Positions 46,664 to 60,571 of a stretch of DNA of 64,000 nt are shown here, one piece after another; positions within the stretch are counted from its first letter, which is position 1, and each line of letters opens with the position of its first letter. Location of the stretch: the NCBI GenBank assembly GCA_025642065.1, contig JAODUP010000436.1, positions 124,001 through 188,000 of the forward strand, given 5' to 3'. Both the position numbers and the translations under genes were made by a program. The notes below the pieces were generated by a model that ran no database searches, was not told the origin of the DNA, and was given only the letters and a program-made list of their open reading frames with translations. The DNA comes from Paralvinella palmiformis. Its lineage: Eukaryota; Annelida; Polychaeta; Terebellida; Alvinellidae.

Positions 46664-47012
46664 TCAATCATAGTTTCTTGTTTATATTTAGTTTATCATC
46701 TTCTGGATTATTTTAGAAATTAATTTTTTCTTTCATTTTTCTCTAATTATAACGGTAATTAATTTTCTCTAATTATAACGGTAATTAATTATACATGCAA
46801 TTAAATATTCTTTTAAATCAGTTTTAATTCTTTCTTGGCCGTAGTGTTCGACACAACGCCTGGTTTTGTTTTAATCATAGTTTCTTCTTTTTTTATATTT
46901 AGATTATCCTCTTTTGGATTATTTTAGAAATTTTCTTTTTTCTTTTCATTTTTCTCTAATTTTACCGGTAATTAATTATACTTACAATTAAATATTTTTT
47001 TAAAATCAGTTT
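46664..47012 (+). repeat. Direct repeat of ~150 bp, two copies
   Basis: 'aatcatagtttcttg', 'tggattattttagaaatt' and 'ggtaattaattatac' occur in order at 46664-46795 and again at 46871-46985. Inside the first, 'tctctaattataacggtaat' is itself doubled (46740 and 46765). Confidence 0.8.
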
Positions 47013-47073
47013 GGAGTTAATTGTTGCTTGAATGAAAGTATAACACCTGTGCCAGCGCCTTAACTATCTTTAT

Positions 47074-47076
<3 letters not shown>

Positions 47077-47147
<71 letters not shown>
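47077..47147. repeat. (CA)n microsatellite
   Basis: About 35 uninterrupted CA units; a shorter run lies at 47263-47284. Confidence 0.95.
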
Positions 47148-47149
<2 letters not shown>

Positions 47150-47245
47150 GACTGGTGAGACATTACACATGTCTCAGCAAGAAAAGTCGCCACTCTGGTT
47201 CAGTCCCGGAAAGTTAATCAGTTCGAGATTCTCTGTGCCTGTGCC
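47150..47245 (+). repeat. Dispersed repeat R2 with palindromic head, copy 1
   Basis: 'ggtgagacattacacatgtc' and 'gtcgccactctggttcagtc' reappear at 62990-63090. GAGACAT-tacac-ATGTCTC can form a hairpin. Confidence 0.75.
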
Positions 47246-47568
47246 TTATTATACACAGCTAAAACACACACACACACACACACACCCCCTCTCCCCCCTT
47301 TGTCCAGAGTTTGAATTCACGGTTCGAGATTCTCTTTAATGTAGAACCTGTTGTTGAAATTACATAATAATAATGGTTAATTAAAAGTTAAAGTATATAT
47401 ATCATTTAACGAAAAAAGTAATCTTCCAACTGGTCCCAGTGTCTTCCCACTGGTCCCATTTGTACAATTTATATATACGAAATGATCTTTCCTAACTAGT
47501 GTCATCTTCATACAAGCTCATCCCATATCATATAATAGTAATAATGGTAATAAAAAATAAAATAATAA

Positions 47569-47570
47569 TA

Positions 47571-47634
<64 letters not shown>
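47569..47634. repeat. (AAT)n microsatellite
   Basis: About 20 ATA units; related AAC and ACT/ATA triplet runs follow at 47897-47922 and 48100-48230. Confidence 0.95.
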
Positions 47635-48059
47635 GGAATCATCATAAGGATTGACAAGTCTGATATTAATTCACCTATTTAACTACAAAATGACACACAT
47701 ATTTTAAGTGGTTATAGTGTACTCAGTGGCCTTGTCATTGAGGTTATATACGGGGTTGGTTGAGGTTACCAGCTGGTGACAGGATATCGTCTGTTGTCTA
47801 ACTGTCTAGTGACGATAACATCGTCTCAGTTACAGGACACATGCAGCAATATTCCCCAAACACAGAAATTAACAACATTTGGCTATGAGAATAGCTACAA
47901 CAACAACAACAACAACAACAATTATAACAAATATAATTATAATAACAGCAGCAACTATATAAACAGGAACTGGAACAATAATCATATCCACAAGTAGTTT
48001 AACAACGAGAACAGTAACAATAGTAGCAAGAATAACACCGGCAATAGTAATTACAATGA

Positions 48060-48235
48060 TAAAACGTTGATGATGATGATACTGATGAAGATGATGAAAT
48101 TGAGGACGATAATAATAATAATAAAAATACTACTACTATTACAACTACTATTACTACTACTACGACTACGAAAACTACTACTACTATTACTATTACTACT
48201 ACTACTACTAATAATAATAATAATGATAATAATAA
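48060..48235. repeat. Mixed trinucleotide-rich tract
   Basis: GAT, AAT and ACT triplets in blocks; gives long low-complexity frames on both strands that are not genes. Confidence 0.9.
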
Positions 48236-48259
48236 ACACAAAAACAAATAAACAAACAA

Positions 48260-50224
48260 GCAAATAAATGTAAAGGGAAAGGTGATACGTCAATCTTTAT
48301 AAAATGAATCCTTTATTGATGTATAGTGTTTATGTGCGCGTGCGTATTCATATTCATATTCAAACGAAATCATTTACACAGCACAATTATAGCCAATAAG
48401 CAAACAATTATTTACTAGTCATTTATATATTTCTTGTTAATGGAACGGAGCAGAAAGCAACTGTTAGCCAGTTTGTATCCAGGACGACGCCATAAACGAA
48501 CACAGGTGAGCGGAGAGAGTAGACCAGTCTGTCCATCTGGTACATAGATGGCTGTTATTAGAGGAGAAAGTGGCAGATGGTGTCGTGTCATCACACAATG
48601 TCTGTCTCCTAGACAGACATGCCTCGGCCAGGTTTTGTTGCCAAGTAAATTTGGCGCGTCTTGTTTATAGGTATAACCCAGTTATAGAGACGCGCAAGCG
48701 CACAACATGTTGTGTAATGTCGTGATGACATAATGAGGAAGACAAAGCCGTTTTTAATCCAAAAACAGTTGCACCCGCTTGTCTTAAAATGAACAGCAAG
48801 CGTTGATGCATGTGTTCACGCAACCAATCACTCAATCATGCATGCACACGAGAACCCTTGCACACATAAACAAATGCATATTCACCTTTTTATCAGTTCT
48901 GAGCTCTGATGTATTCACCTGTCGCTAGAGGGAAAAACCTACCCGATAGGTCATGGACGTTTAATATGAATTCTGTATTTGATAGATGGGATGTGTCTTG
49001 TTGACGTTTGACGATGAACAGAATGGTGCTCGATTAAGTTGGATTATACAAGGAAAAAAGCTAAATATTTATATTCGAATTTAGCCACATTTTACAGTTA
49101 TTAGCTTCTGACACTTATTAGATGGCTGGCTATTCGATTGACGAAAAGGCTAAGATCTTTAGATAAATCATAAACTTTAAGCACTCTAATAGTCAAATAA
49201 AATCCAACTTCAACAATAAACGAACCGAATAGTACAATGAATTCCATCACAAAGCGGCTAGTACATATCAAGTAAGAAATATAAGTTCAAATAAAGTACA
49301 AGGATGTTCAACTTATCACCAATTTTACCGAAACAAGGTGGAAAGGACTAAACTCCTAACTGATGTCATGAAACTGTACTTATAAAACTGAAACATGTAC
49401 TTTAACTGACGTCATATTGCCGAAATTTAAAATACCATAGAAAAACATTCTGTACATATGTCTCGCCCGCGATGTTCATGCGCAAGCGCACTCACGAGCG
49501 AACTAATTGATACACTTCTCGGGAGGTGTCGCGCCGAGTAGCCTTGACCGATCGTCAGGAAGACAGCAAATGGCCGGGTAGACGTCGAGGACAATGGATG
49601 TATGAAGTTTGTGGTTTGTTTCCTTTTTGACAAAAAACAATTCGCCGAATGTGGATTATTTTCGTAATTACGACATTCGATGGGCTGAGATAGACACTTT
49701 TTATATATTGGCAATTCCTAGGAAGCGACATAAATGAGATAGGAAAAGCTCCTGGATTTATCACAGCTCTTCCACGAAATCCTTTTCACACGTGTGCATA
49801 TTTGTGGAAATCGGACGATTCCGGTAATTACCACCGACTGGAAGAAAACAAAACCACACGAAAGCTGCGCCAATCCATTGTTAGTAAAATAAAAGCTGAC
49901 GATAGACAGTTGCACTTTCTGGTAGAAAGGTCTGCCAAGAACGGAACCCATAAACACAACCGCCATATTGAACACGTGATCTGACGTAACTGTTTACCTG
50001 AGCTACGATAAGGAAAAGAAACAAAGAGAGAACTTCCAGAATAAAAGTGGACCTTTGACGATCGAAGTTTCATTCGTCCACGAGCCGGTCTTTTAAATGC
50101 TTGCCTTTTCGAGCCCTGCTATATGGAGGCTGGCTTAGTCTTGACCAACTTCGTGGCCGAGAAGATGATATGATGATGATGATGATAATGATGTGATACG
50201 TGTTTTTACTACATTCATCTCCCG
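48260..50224. other. Upstream flank of chitin synthase gene
   Basis: Mostly unique sequence. 49440-50110 is richer in CpG than its surroundings ('cgcccgcgatg', 'tgtcgcgccgag') and is the likeliest promoter / 5' UTR area. No coding exon could be supported, and the short frames here lack homology or coding character. Confidence 0.35.
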
Positions 50225-50323
50225 ATGGCGCAGAGCGATGTCTCAGACGGAACCAGTTCGCAACAAACCGAATCTGTCCAATCCCATCAGCGGAGTAGAT
50301 GCTCGGCGAAACAGTTTTGTCGG
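50225..50323 (+). CDS. chs: Chitin synthase exon 1 (predicted start)
   Basis: ATGG context; encodes MAQSDVSDGTSSQQTESVQS then HQRSRCSAKQFCR, ending at GTAAGTG in phase 0, as exon 2 requires. No homology supports it, and an extra phase 0/0 exon in the 1.7-kb intron cannot be excluded. Confidence 0.5.
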
Positions 50324-50548
50324 GTAAGTGAGTGTGTCTAAAAATTGGTTGCTAGTAGAAATGTCACGTTTTATACGCATAGGGATATGTTCGGTTGAGT
50401 TATTAAACATCGGTACTGGTCAGATATTGTCTGGTAACGGAAACAAATGTCAAAAACGCAGGCATGGGCTAGATTCGAATCCCCACCCCGGAGGTTTGCG
50501 TTACAGTGCTCTAACCACTGTGCCGTGAGAACGCCATATGCAATGGTC

Positions 50549-50606
<58 letters not shown>

Positions 50607-50642
50607 CCTATCAAGCTCTCTCTCTCTCTCTTGTCTCTCTTT

Positions 50643-50722
<80 letters not shown>

Positions 50723-53700
50723 TGTGTGTGTGTGTGTGTGTAGTAAATAAGTAAGTAATTTATTCACAATTTCAAAATGCACTTATGTTTGTTGGAAACA
50801 CTGTACAATGTGTTTTGATTGACTTATTGAATGGGTGTTTATTGTGTCATGCTGCAAATTGTGTGATCATCTCTTTAATTTCTTTTCTTTGTTATATATT
50901 ATCCGGATTTGATTATACCCTAAACGTCGTCAATATTGTTTGGTGCAATTGTAATCTCTCGGCTATTTTATTTGCAATGCCCCGCACCAACTTGTAAACT
51001 TTAAACATCCAGTGGCTAGAATAGGACGTGACCCTTTACTGTGGAGATCAAATCAAATGTCAGCAAAGAGTGCTCATGATATTAGTATTAATATTGAGCA
51101 GTCCAATCGGAACAGTCAACATTGCCACCTTGACCCACCAACCCGTAACCTGTTGACAATTAAGTCGAGCGTTGAGCAATCTGTTTCCTTGTCGACTATG
51201 ACAATATGTTCATCCTTCTAATGATAGAAGATGGACCACAGATGACAGGTTCGTCTTTAATGATGCACCGAGAACGGTCATCGAGCTATCATAACAAGGA
51301 AGACATATGGCTCATTTATGGTGGCAATCCATTATCAACTCGTGACGCCTTCTCGCGAGCGACGGGATGTCGCGCATTCCAGAAGAACAACGTTACGCGT
51401 AAAATATACGCCGATGGGTCACTTGGACGGGTCATTTAGTGAGCTGATAGATGCCTTAACTATGTTTAATGGTAGTAGTAATGATGCTGTAATCTAAGCA
51501 ATAGAATGTGTAAACCGGAAACGCTTTGTCACAACGTAATTGTCATTATTCATAATCCGTACTTAGATGCGGCTATAACATTTTCATTTCTTGGGAAAGG
51601 TTTCTTAGTCGTATATATTTGTGCGACAACCACCCCCTCCATTTCCCTCTCACTCACACTCACAGGGTTAGCACACGCGCGCGCGCACACACATACACAC
51701 GCGCACACATATACACACACGCGCGCGCACGCACGCACGCACACACACACACACACACACAGGTTGCACCGAATAAGCGACAGCCTGGGGATTCTCCCCG
51801 AACAACAAAACACACACACACAAAAATACGTGCGCAAATAATTGAGCACGCATCATATAGTTTGTTGCTACCATGATGACAATAAATCAATTGTTTTATG
51901 ATAAGAATAACCATATATATATATATATATATATAGAGAAAGAGAGAGAGAGAGAGAGAGAGAGGTTTTATTTCATTTTTTTCTTCCAGATTGTCACAGC
52001 TCTACTTCTCGGTATATTAATGACATCATCTCTAGTTCTCAACAGATTATCACTAACATGGCTTCTTTCAATGAAATCAAACAACAACAATCAACTTCTG
52101 ACCTGGTAAGATCGGACGTAATTTGAATATGCAACGAAGACTAATTAAATAAACACTAGTGTATATAATGATGTTTATTTATGGGTATTTAAATTTTTAA
52201 GTAATCTTGCGTGGTATATGTTTGTTTGTGTATGTTTATGTGTGTTTGCACCCTTACATGGGTGTATATGTGTATCCGTGTGCGAGTGCATGTGTACGTG
52301 TGCACGTGGCATTTTTGATTAGTTGTGTAATTATGTGTTTGCGAACTTGTTTTTATGTGAGTGTTGCTTGTGTGTATATTTTCATAGTTCTATTATTTTG
52401 GTATGTGTGCACTTGTATAATATTATTGGCAACACTAATATAAGTTAATCAACGCAAATATTTTACAAATATTATTTATATACATTGAATTTATAAAAAG
52501 TTGGCATAATGCGCACCAGACATCCATAAAATGTTATGAAATTATGATGACTTTTACATAATAAGATAGTAATATGTGGGTACTACTTTTATGTAATGTT
52601 TCTGTATCTTTGTATTTGTCCCTGTGCCTATATCTCCATTATTATTTTATATCGGTTACCATGTATCATCACGTTTTATTCATTATATGTATTTCGCAGG
52701 TATGCAGCCATGATGTTAGTTTTAATTGTACCGGAAATAGTGTCTCTCGTGAAAGTGTTTTGGCACACCTCATTTATTAAGAGAACCAAGACACATAAAT
52801 GGCCCGGTTGTTTGGCGTTGCTTGTTGTAAGTAAAAAAATTATTAACCTGAAGTAGGTTAAAATAATCCTTCTGTCTAAAGTATTTACTATTTTATTTCA
52901 CTCTCACCATCTCTTTCCTATCCTATCCTTTAAACTTTTTTTAATTTATTCATTTCCTAAACGGTAAAGTGCCTTATGGGTCACCTTGTGTATAAAATTG
53001 GCGTGCAATGTATCAATAGGCTTGTCTGATTTAACAATCGTTGGTCATAAATTAAATGAATCGTTTCAAAAGTGTGATCAGCCGGCAAAGTTTTGATGTT
53101 ACTAGATGTCCTCAATACAAAAATGTTATGCATTTTTGTTAAATCTCAGTGTGTTTAGTATATGTTTCGTTACAGTCTGTACTATCATTATTTTTAACAA
53201 CCAGATCTAACATTCTTAACATTATGGCATTAACATAAATCATAACGTTTTAGTATAATATCATTTATCGATACAGGGTACGTTGACAAGTTTTGCAGAG
53301 GCCTCCAGTTATGCTGTATTCTCCCTTGAGGTGGCACCACTGTTACCTACGCAACTGTTACTTCCTCTTCTCAGTGTAGTGTTGTCAATAACTCTTGTAC
53401 ACGAACAATGGAAGTACTACAAGGTAAAACCTGAAAAGTGAAATGTGAAATGTCATGTTCACTATTTGGCATTATTATTTTGTAATGTTTGTACATGAAA
53501 ACCTTTATACACGTACATTGTACTATATAATAGTATGAATACATTATATAGAGTATAGAATATATGCTGACAACTAAGAAATGTTTAGAAAAAAAAATCC
53601 TATATTTACCAGCTAATATTTTGAGGTAGCTAAGAAGCTAACTCCATAAATATGTTGTTGCTGAAAGGATTTTATACTCGTAATTCAGTTAACGTGAAGT

Positions 53701-55869
53701 AATAACCCGCTTTTATATATTTCGACCAATGGGGCCATTTGGATGCCATCCACTGACTGGCATTGATCATTCATGATACATAAATGATTTGAGAATATTC
53801 CTAGCCAAGGCACCATGTTGCAAAACTTTAACAAGGGCGTCTGTGAAAACGTTAATCTTAAGGTTAATGTGACGTTAAACTCACGAGTTGCACGGATTTA
53901 TATTTTAATATCACAGAATGTTAATAGAAATTCAGTTAATAATAAAAGCAAATTATACTAAAGTAGAGGTATCTAATCATCTGAAACACCTGATTTGTTT
54001 TAGTGTGGAGAAATCATCGCTGTACGTTTGGGCTTAGAATATGTGAGAGCTACCGATACTGTATCTGTGTGTGTGTGTGTGTGTCAACATTTGGTGAAAA
54101 ACTAAATCCAATTTAAAGTAAACGTTCGTAAACTTGAACTTAACTATAACTTAATCGCCCAGTTGACCAATTTGTCTAATTTTCACCACCAGCAACAATA
54201 ACGTCGTAAAAAACAGTGGAAATCAACAATCACCACCAGGTGGCTGTGCTCAATAGGCGACAGCCAGGGATCTCTATCCCAAATTATAGGAGAGAGATTC
54301 ATCAGAGTTTAATACATGGGTTCCAAACAAATTCTCATTCTATTCTACCCTCTTATTATCGTGTAATTATAATATACAAAGGTTGTCAGTAGTAATATAT
54401 TTAATTTAAATTGCCATGACTAAACAACTCCAACAGAAAATAACAATTCGTGTTTTGATCATTTCATTTTATTACAGGAAGGATTTGCTGGCAGCAGCCG
54501 AAGAAAGTTAGACGCCAACTTCATCTTGGAACCAAAACAATCCGAGAATGTGTCAGATAACAAAGAGAGCTGCGAGCCGATGAAGAACAAAAAATGCAAA
54601 TTGAAGATTTTCTTCCTCATTGTGTTTGGTTTGAGTGGCATTTGGTGCGCGTTGGCAATAGGCGCCATTTTAGCTTTGGCGTCGCTGGTGTCGTGGTTTC
54701 ACGCGGTATGCATACCGGCCAGTTTGTTTTTGCTGTCTCTCTGCTGGCATCCACTGGTACAAGTTTACATCGTCAAGTCAGCCGATGGTACCCTGCTCGG
54801 CAGATGGAAAGCTACCTGTCTCTATACCATCATAAGGGCATTAGTGATTTTCATGGCTCTGAATATTACTATGCTTGTCCAGCTCAGACAACATGGCATT
54901 TTAGATAGGATGTTCTTCACCAGTTTGTGGCATGGGCTAAAGTCCTGTCAACAGCCCGCCATATTGTATCCGATGTTATCCCATTTAGCTAGCGGCCTTG
55001 GTGTACACGTGCTTGGCTACGTTGGGGCTGCCTTAGGGCTAGCGGGCACAACACTCTCGGTCCCATTTTTCGTCGCCACTCCGCTCTCGGTAACAATCGT
55101 TCTCTTATTGTGTGGTTCCCTCAACGTGGTCCCCTTCAGTAATGCGCAGTGTTTCGATCTTGGAATCGCGATGTGGTGCGCTTGCGCTCTGGCGCTGATC
55201 TCGTGGCTCGCTCCGATTATCGTGCGAGGTAAGGAGGTCACCAGGAACTGCCACAGCTTACTGATGCCGTTCGAAGAGATCTTCATACAACCATCGTGGA
55301 ATGCCATCTTCATTGAGCAGCACCTATCGCTCAGCTATATGCACGAGGGCATCAGTGCCGAGAAGATTCCGATTGCGGGCGAGGAAGATCCCTGTAGACG
55401 CATCTTCATGTGTACGACGATGTTTCGGGAGGCTGATTTCGAAATGGCCAGACTGCTGTCTAGCATCGCGCAAGTGTCAAGATCAAAGAAACTGTGCAAC
55501 GTCTACATGGAAGCGCACATCTTTATGGACAACGGTACCCAAGATACCCACATCACGGATTTCGGCAGCCAACTGGTGTCACTCTTGGAAGATAAGATTG
55601 GAGTCTCCCCTAAGGATGCGAATGCCTATACGACACCGTACGGAGTGCAACTGAACTGGATGCTTCCTGGCGGAATGCCATTCTTTGTTCATTTGAAGGA
55701 CCCGAACAAAGTGAAGGCCAAAAAACGATGGAGCCAGATCATGTATATGTCCTATGTACTTAACTTTCGAGTTTCGAATTATGACAAGCTGCACGATGCC
55801 AATTTACGTGCCCACTCGTCTGACAGTGGTTCAACGATCGCTGATTCCTTATGTTTAGGTAACTGCTAT

Positions 55870-55965
<96 letters not shown>

Positions 55966-58900
55966 AGCACATATCATATACAAATAACTACAAAAACATT
56001 AATATGTTTGTAAAAAGGGGAATTAGAACAGTTAAGACTTGACCAGTAGTTCGCTAACAGATTTATCTAATAATACATCCACCCATAATGAATTTAGAGC
56101 ACCATCAATTAATGACATCAGTAGATTGTGTTCCAACCTCACAACTCCATCCGAGAAAATGGCGTTTACACAATGGCTCGTCTATATTGGTGTCTTTATC
56201 TCGACTATCGTTACCAACAACAAAATACTCTATTACAAGACCCTTTCAAAACGAAATAAAAGAAGTAAAACCATTATTTATCTACCCATAGTGTTCAGGC
56301 AATTTGTATGAAACGTGCAATTCATGGGATTGATAGGATTGAGTCAGTGTGGAAAATTAACTTTATTATAGGAAACAAAATAGCTATTACTAAATACCCT
56401 CATATTTGTATTCAACAGTAACATTTTATTTATTTACTTTCTATAGGTTATGCCAGCGAAAGAGAATGGCAGAAGAACATTAAGTCATTGGCAAATGATG
56501 AAGACAAGATTAATGATATTTATCCAAATTTGACTAGGCTGACGTCAGCACTCGATTCGAAGACGAAGCGCTATCTGCGAGAGAGCAAACGTAAGCTAGC
56601 TCAGATGGTAAAGGAAGGGCCGTATTTCATCAACTTTCACAAACTGACTAGCACTGAGATCCCAGTTAACACTCCCGAGACTTCGACAACGGACATAGCT
56701 GGCTTAAATACGAGTTCGGACACGGGTCTCGGGACAAGTGATGACGTCATCTCGGTGGCGTCATCAGCCGAGAAGAACGACAATAATTCGGACGCCAGCG
56801 GATCTCGGCAGAGTTCGACGACTCGCGAAGGTGACGAACCTTGGCGAGACTATGAAGGAGATATCTCGTCGAACAACGAGAGTTCTATGTCGTCGATCCA
56901 TGCGAGATTTTCACAGAGGACGCGAGAATATGTTCGTCAGAATGGCGAAGTCGTCTACGAGAACGTGCCTTATCCGATTGAAGAAGATGCGAATTGTTAC
57001 TACAATCTTCCCTATCGGCCAAATTTACTTCACCTGCACCAAGGTGACGAACCTGTTAACAAACATCAACGAAACAATTCGGCTCTTTCTGGTAAGCCAC
57101 TGAGAAATAATCGCCATAGACGCGAACACGGTCAAGGACATGCAGTGAGGAAGCCATTTGCAAGGACAACCAATGTGAAGGACGAAACTAATAACGGCGC
57201 AGTCAAGGACAGTAACCATATAAAGGAACTGAGGGAACTGAACGCCATGAAAGCGTTATATGACCAAAGTGCAAATAGACTAGGAAGCAATGAGTTTACA
57301 GGAACATGTAAGTGTTCAAATCCTTCTTTTTGTAAAGATTTGTTGCTCCCAAAAGCGATGCCGACAGACGGACATATGGAAGTAAGAAAGTTGGCGAAGG
57401 GTTTCAAAGAAGAAAGGTGTTTGAATGCCATATGTGAAACACCCGGGTCTTCACTGATACACATACATGATGATTCTACAGCTAACTTCCTTCTGCAAGA
57501 TGATTCACACTCGTCCATAATTGATGATCACACTTACATCTTGGCCACTGATGCTGATATGGAATTTACAGACAGCAGCGTCCTTGACCTTTTGAATCTA
57601 TGCCATTACGATCGTAGGGTAGGCGGTGCCTGTGGCAGGACACACCCCATTGGCCAGAAAACTGGGCCATTAGTCTGGTATCAGAAATTTGAATATGCGA
57701 AAGGTAGGTGTTGAGTTGAAAGAAACGATCTGGCAGCACATAAAATTGTAGCTGTAAAGATAGAAATACAGATCTGGGATATACCTATTGGAAAACTCCC
57801 TTTTTGTGTTTTCATATGCCTTTTAGATATTCTTACTTCAATGTTAGCCATTTTGTGTTTATTTCGAAACATAGCTCAAACCCTTGTTATATAAATGGCT
57901 TAGATATATAATTAGTACACGTAACCGAAACGAAATATACACAAATTATTTATAAAGGTAGTTCAAACATGATATACTCACCGATGAATAAACGCCATAA
58001 TAATATGCACTGCAATAATAATATTAATGATGATAATAATAATAATAAGTGACATCATTATTATTATCATCATCTCATTTGAATTGTTACCAGATTTCTG
58101 GATGATAAAAAGTGCCCAGAATGTTATAGGATCGGTGATGTGTTGTCCAGGATGCTTTAGTTTATATCGTGCCAGAGCGGTGCGAGATATCCTTAAGCAT
58201 TACGCCAGTCCAACCTCGAGCTCTTTTGATGTCTTTATCAAAGATACAGGTAAGAAATAATATATTGTAAGACACTACTTACAACGTTCATAATGACGTA
58301 AAAATACTACACATTAATATTATATAGATAATCATTTTCGTATCAGTTCAATAATCACCTGGAAACTGTGCTAATTAATTATCGAAAAGCTAGAAACTAA
58401 CGTGACAACGTAAAATGAGAAGATGATATTTAAAATATTCACTGAATTAAATGAGAGGACATTTTCAAGTATGTTTACTTTAGTGCAGTATTATCCAGAG
58501 CTATAACATCTTCTTGACAGCTTTGGCAATAGTACCACCATATCATTTAAAAATAATTATACTTTAGCATACCATTAGCAAGTCATGAATTCAGAATGGA
58601 AAATGATTCAAATATTCAAGAAAATCTTGGTTGGAAGCTTCTAAATAATGGCAACTAGCGCCATCTTAGCCAATTTAAATTCATAAACAAAGATACCATT
58701 AGCATAACTCAAGTTGTCCCTCTCCTAGGTGAAGACCGTTGGATGTGTACTCTGATGATGCTGCAAGGTTGGAAACTCGAGTACACCGCATTCTGCGACA
58801 ACACCACCTTCTGTCCGGATACCTTCAGCGAGTTCATGCGTCAGCGACGACGATGGGTGCTCTCGGACTTGGCCAACATGTTGCTCGTCTTCAGGAACGT

Positions 58901-60527
58901 CTTCCGGCTGACCCAGAATAACGACAGCTTCTCGATTGCCTACATCCTCTACTTGGCTCAGATGTTCAGTATCGTCTTGCTGTCACCAGCCTCCACCGTG
59001 GTCATCATAGCTGGTGGCCTGGACATCGTCTACGGCGTGCCTTACGCGCTGGTGGCGCCCATCCTCGGCGTTTTAATATTGACTTACGCATTGATCTGTA
59101 TTCTGGGTAGCATGCGCCTACAGGAGCGGGTCAGCCTCGTCCTGACCATGTTCCTTGGTCTGACCATGTTGTTGGTGGTTGTAGGTGGCTCGGTGTTCGT
59201 CGTTCAAGATATCATGACAGGTAATCACGGTGAAAGCTGGATTGGTTTGACATGTTCTTCAGTATATATGTTAATAGAAGCAAATAAATTAATAGTCCTT
59301 ATATAAAAGCCAACGTAAAACGATCTAGCTTGCGCTGTTGTTGTCTAGGAATTGAAATCCGTTCAATATATCAGGATTCAAAGGTTCAGCGAACTGCAAA
59401 GTCACCTTTGATAAATTATGGCTTGACTTGTCTGTACGAAAAATGTAAATTAAGAATACTTTTATTTAAGCCGATGCGTGATTAATGTGCTTCTATTGTA
59501 AACGTATCCGAACCAAAACCTGTTGGCATAGACCACCTCAGAAAGTCCTATAATAGGGCCTATAAGACAGGTTCTATTTTCATATTGGATCAACAAGAGA
59601 AATAGGATAATGTCTAAGGCTTAATCTTAATTCATTGGTATATGGTATTATATGTTATTGTTGTCCTACTCTAACAGACGATATTATTAGTTTGTTTACC
59701 ATGGCTTTGTCTAGACAAACGTTTGTTTACTGATGATATGTTTTGTTGAAGTATTAAAATGGGATTCGAATTGGAACTAAAACAAATATTGCACGATGAG
59801 CACGAGACACTTTATTATTTTATGTATGCAATCTTGTATACATACACACATAAACATATAGACGTTCATGGACAAACACACACACACCTTGCTGTAAATC
59901 TTATATTTAGTCATTATTCTTGCTTGTAGAGATAATACACTATTTATCTGAATAATTTATTGCTTATTACAAAAGGTAGTTGTTCTCGTTTTTCATATAT
60001 TACGTGTATTGAAGCATTTAATAATTTTAGAATCCTGCTCGTATCATAGCTATCCTTATATGACATCGTTCAAACCGAGGCAGGAATTAGCATTCAGGAT
60101 GAACATTCATAGAAGAAAATCACGAAAATAAAATTCCACATAACGTGATCAGGTTTCAATAAACCCTTCCTACTTTTGTCTTTATGTTTTTAGATATTCA
60201 CGAGAACACGCTCATATTTCAAGAATATTACTTGATATTATTGTTGATAGCTGCGTTGGTTTTCGCCGCCTTCGTGCATCCAAAAGAGACCTGGATATTG
60301 TCGCACGGACTATCCTATTTACTCGGATTTCCCGCCATGCAGATCTTATTGCCTATTTATTCCATGTGTAATATAGTAGACCAAAGCTGGGGCACACGTG
60401 AAAAGGTTAGTTTCGTAACAAAACAGTAAACAAACGTTAAAAGGAATCGCCGTTGCTGACCATAAATGTTATTGCCAAAAACTTTAAGGATTTTAAAATA
60501 TTGTGTGCATTTTATTTTCAAACTGTC

Positions 60528-60571
<44 letters not shown>

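Noticed and set aside
49427..50073. Several short frames on both strands upstream of chitin synthase
   Set aside because: Overlapping on both strands with no homology; more likely promoter or 5' UTR sequence.
50460..50535. tRNA gene on the minus strand
   Set aside because: A and B boxes are present but the acceptor and anticodon stems do not pair; fits a SINE head.
51206..51439. Extra chitin synthase exon
   Set aside because: Open and CpG-bearing, but lacks the WDxFR-type N-terminal motif and a convincing donor; left as a question.
51506..51914. Several overlapping frames on both strands
   Set aside because: Produced by the CA/CG tract; cysteine-valine and histidine-threonine runs are repeat translation.
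54594..55794. Alternative frames over chitin synthase exon 5
   Set aside because: Shadows of the true frame, which carries all GT2 motifs and the membrane helices.
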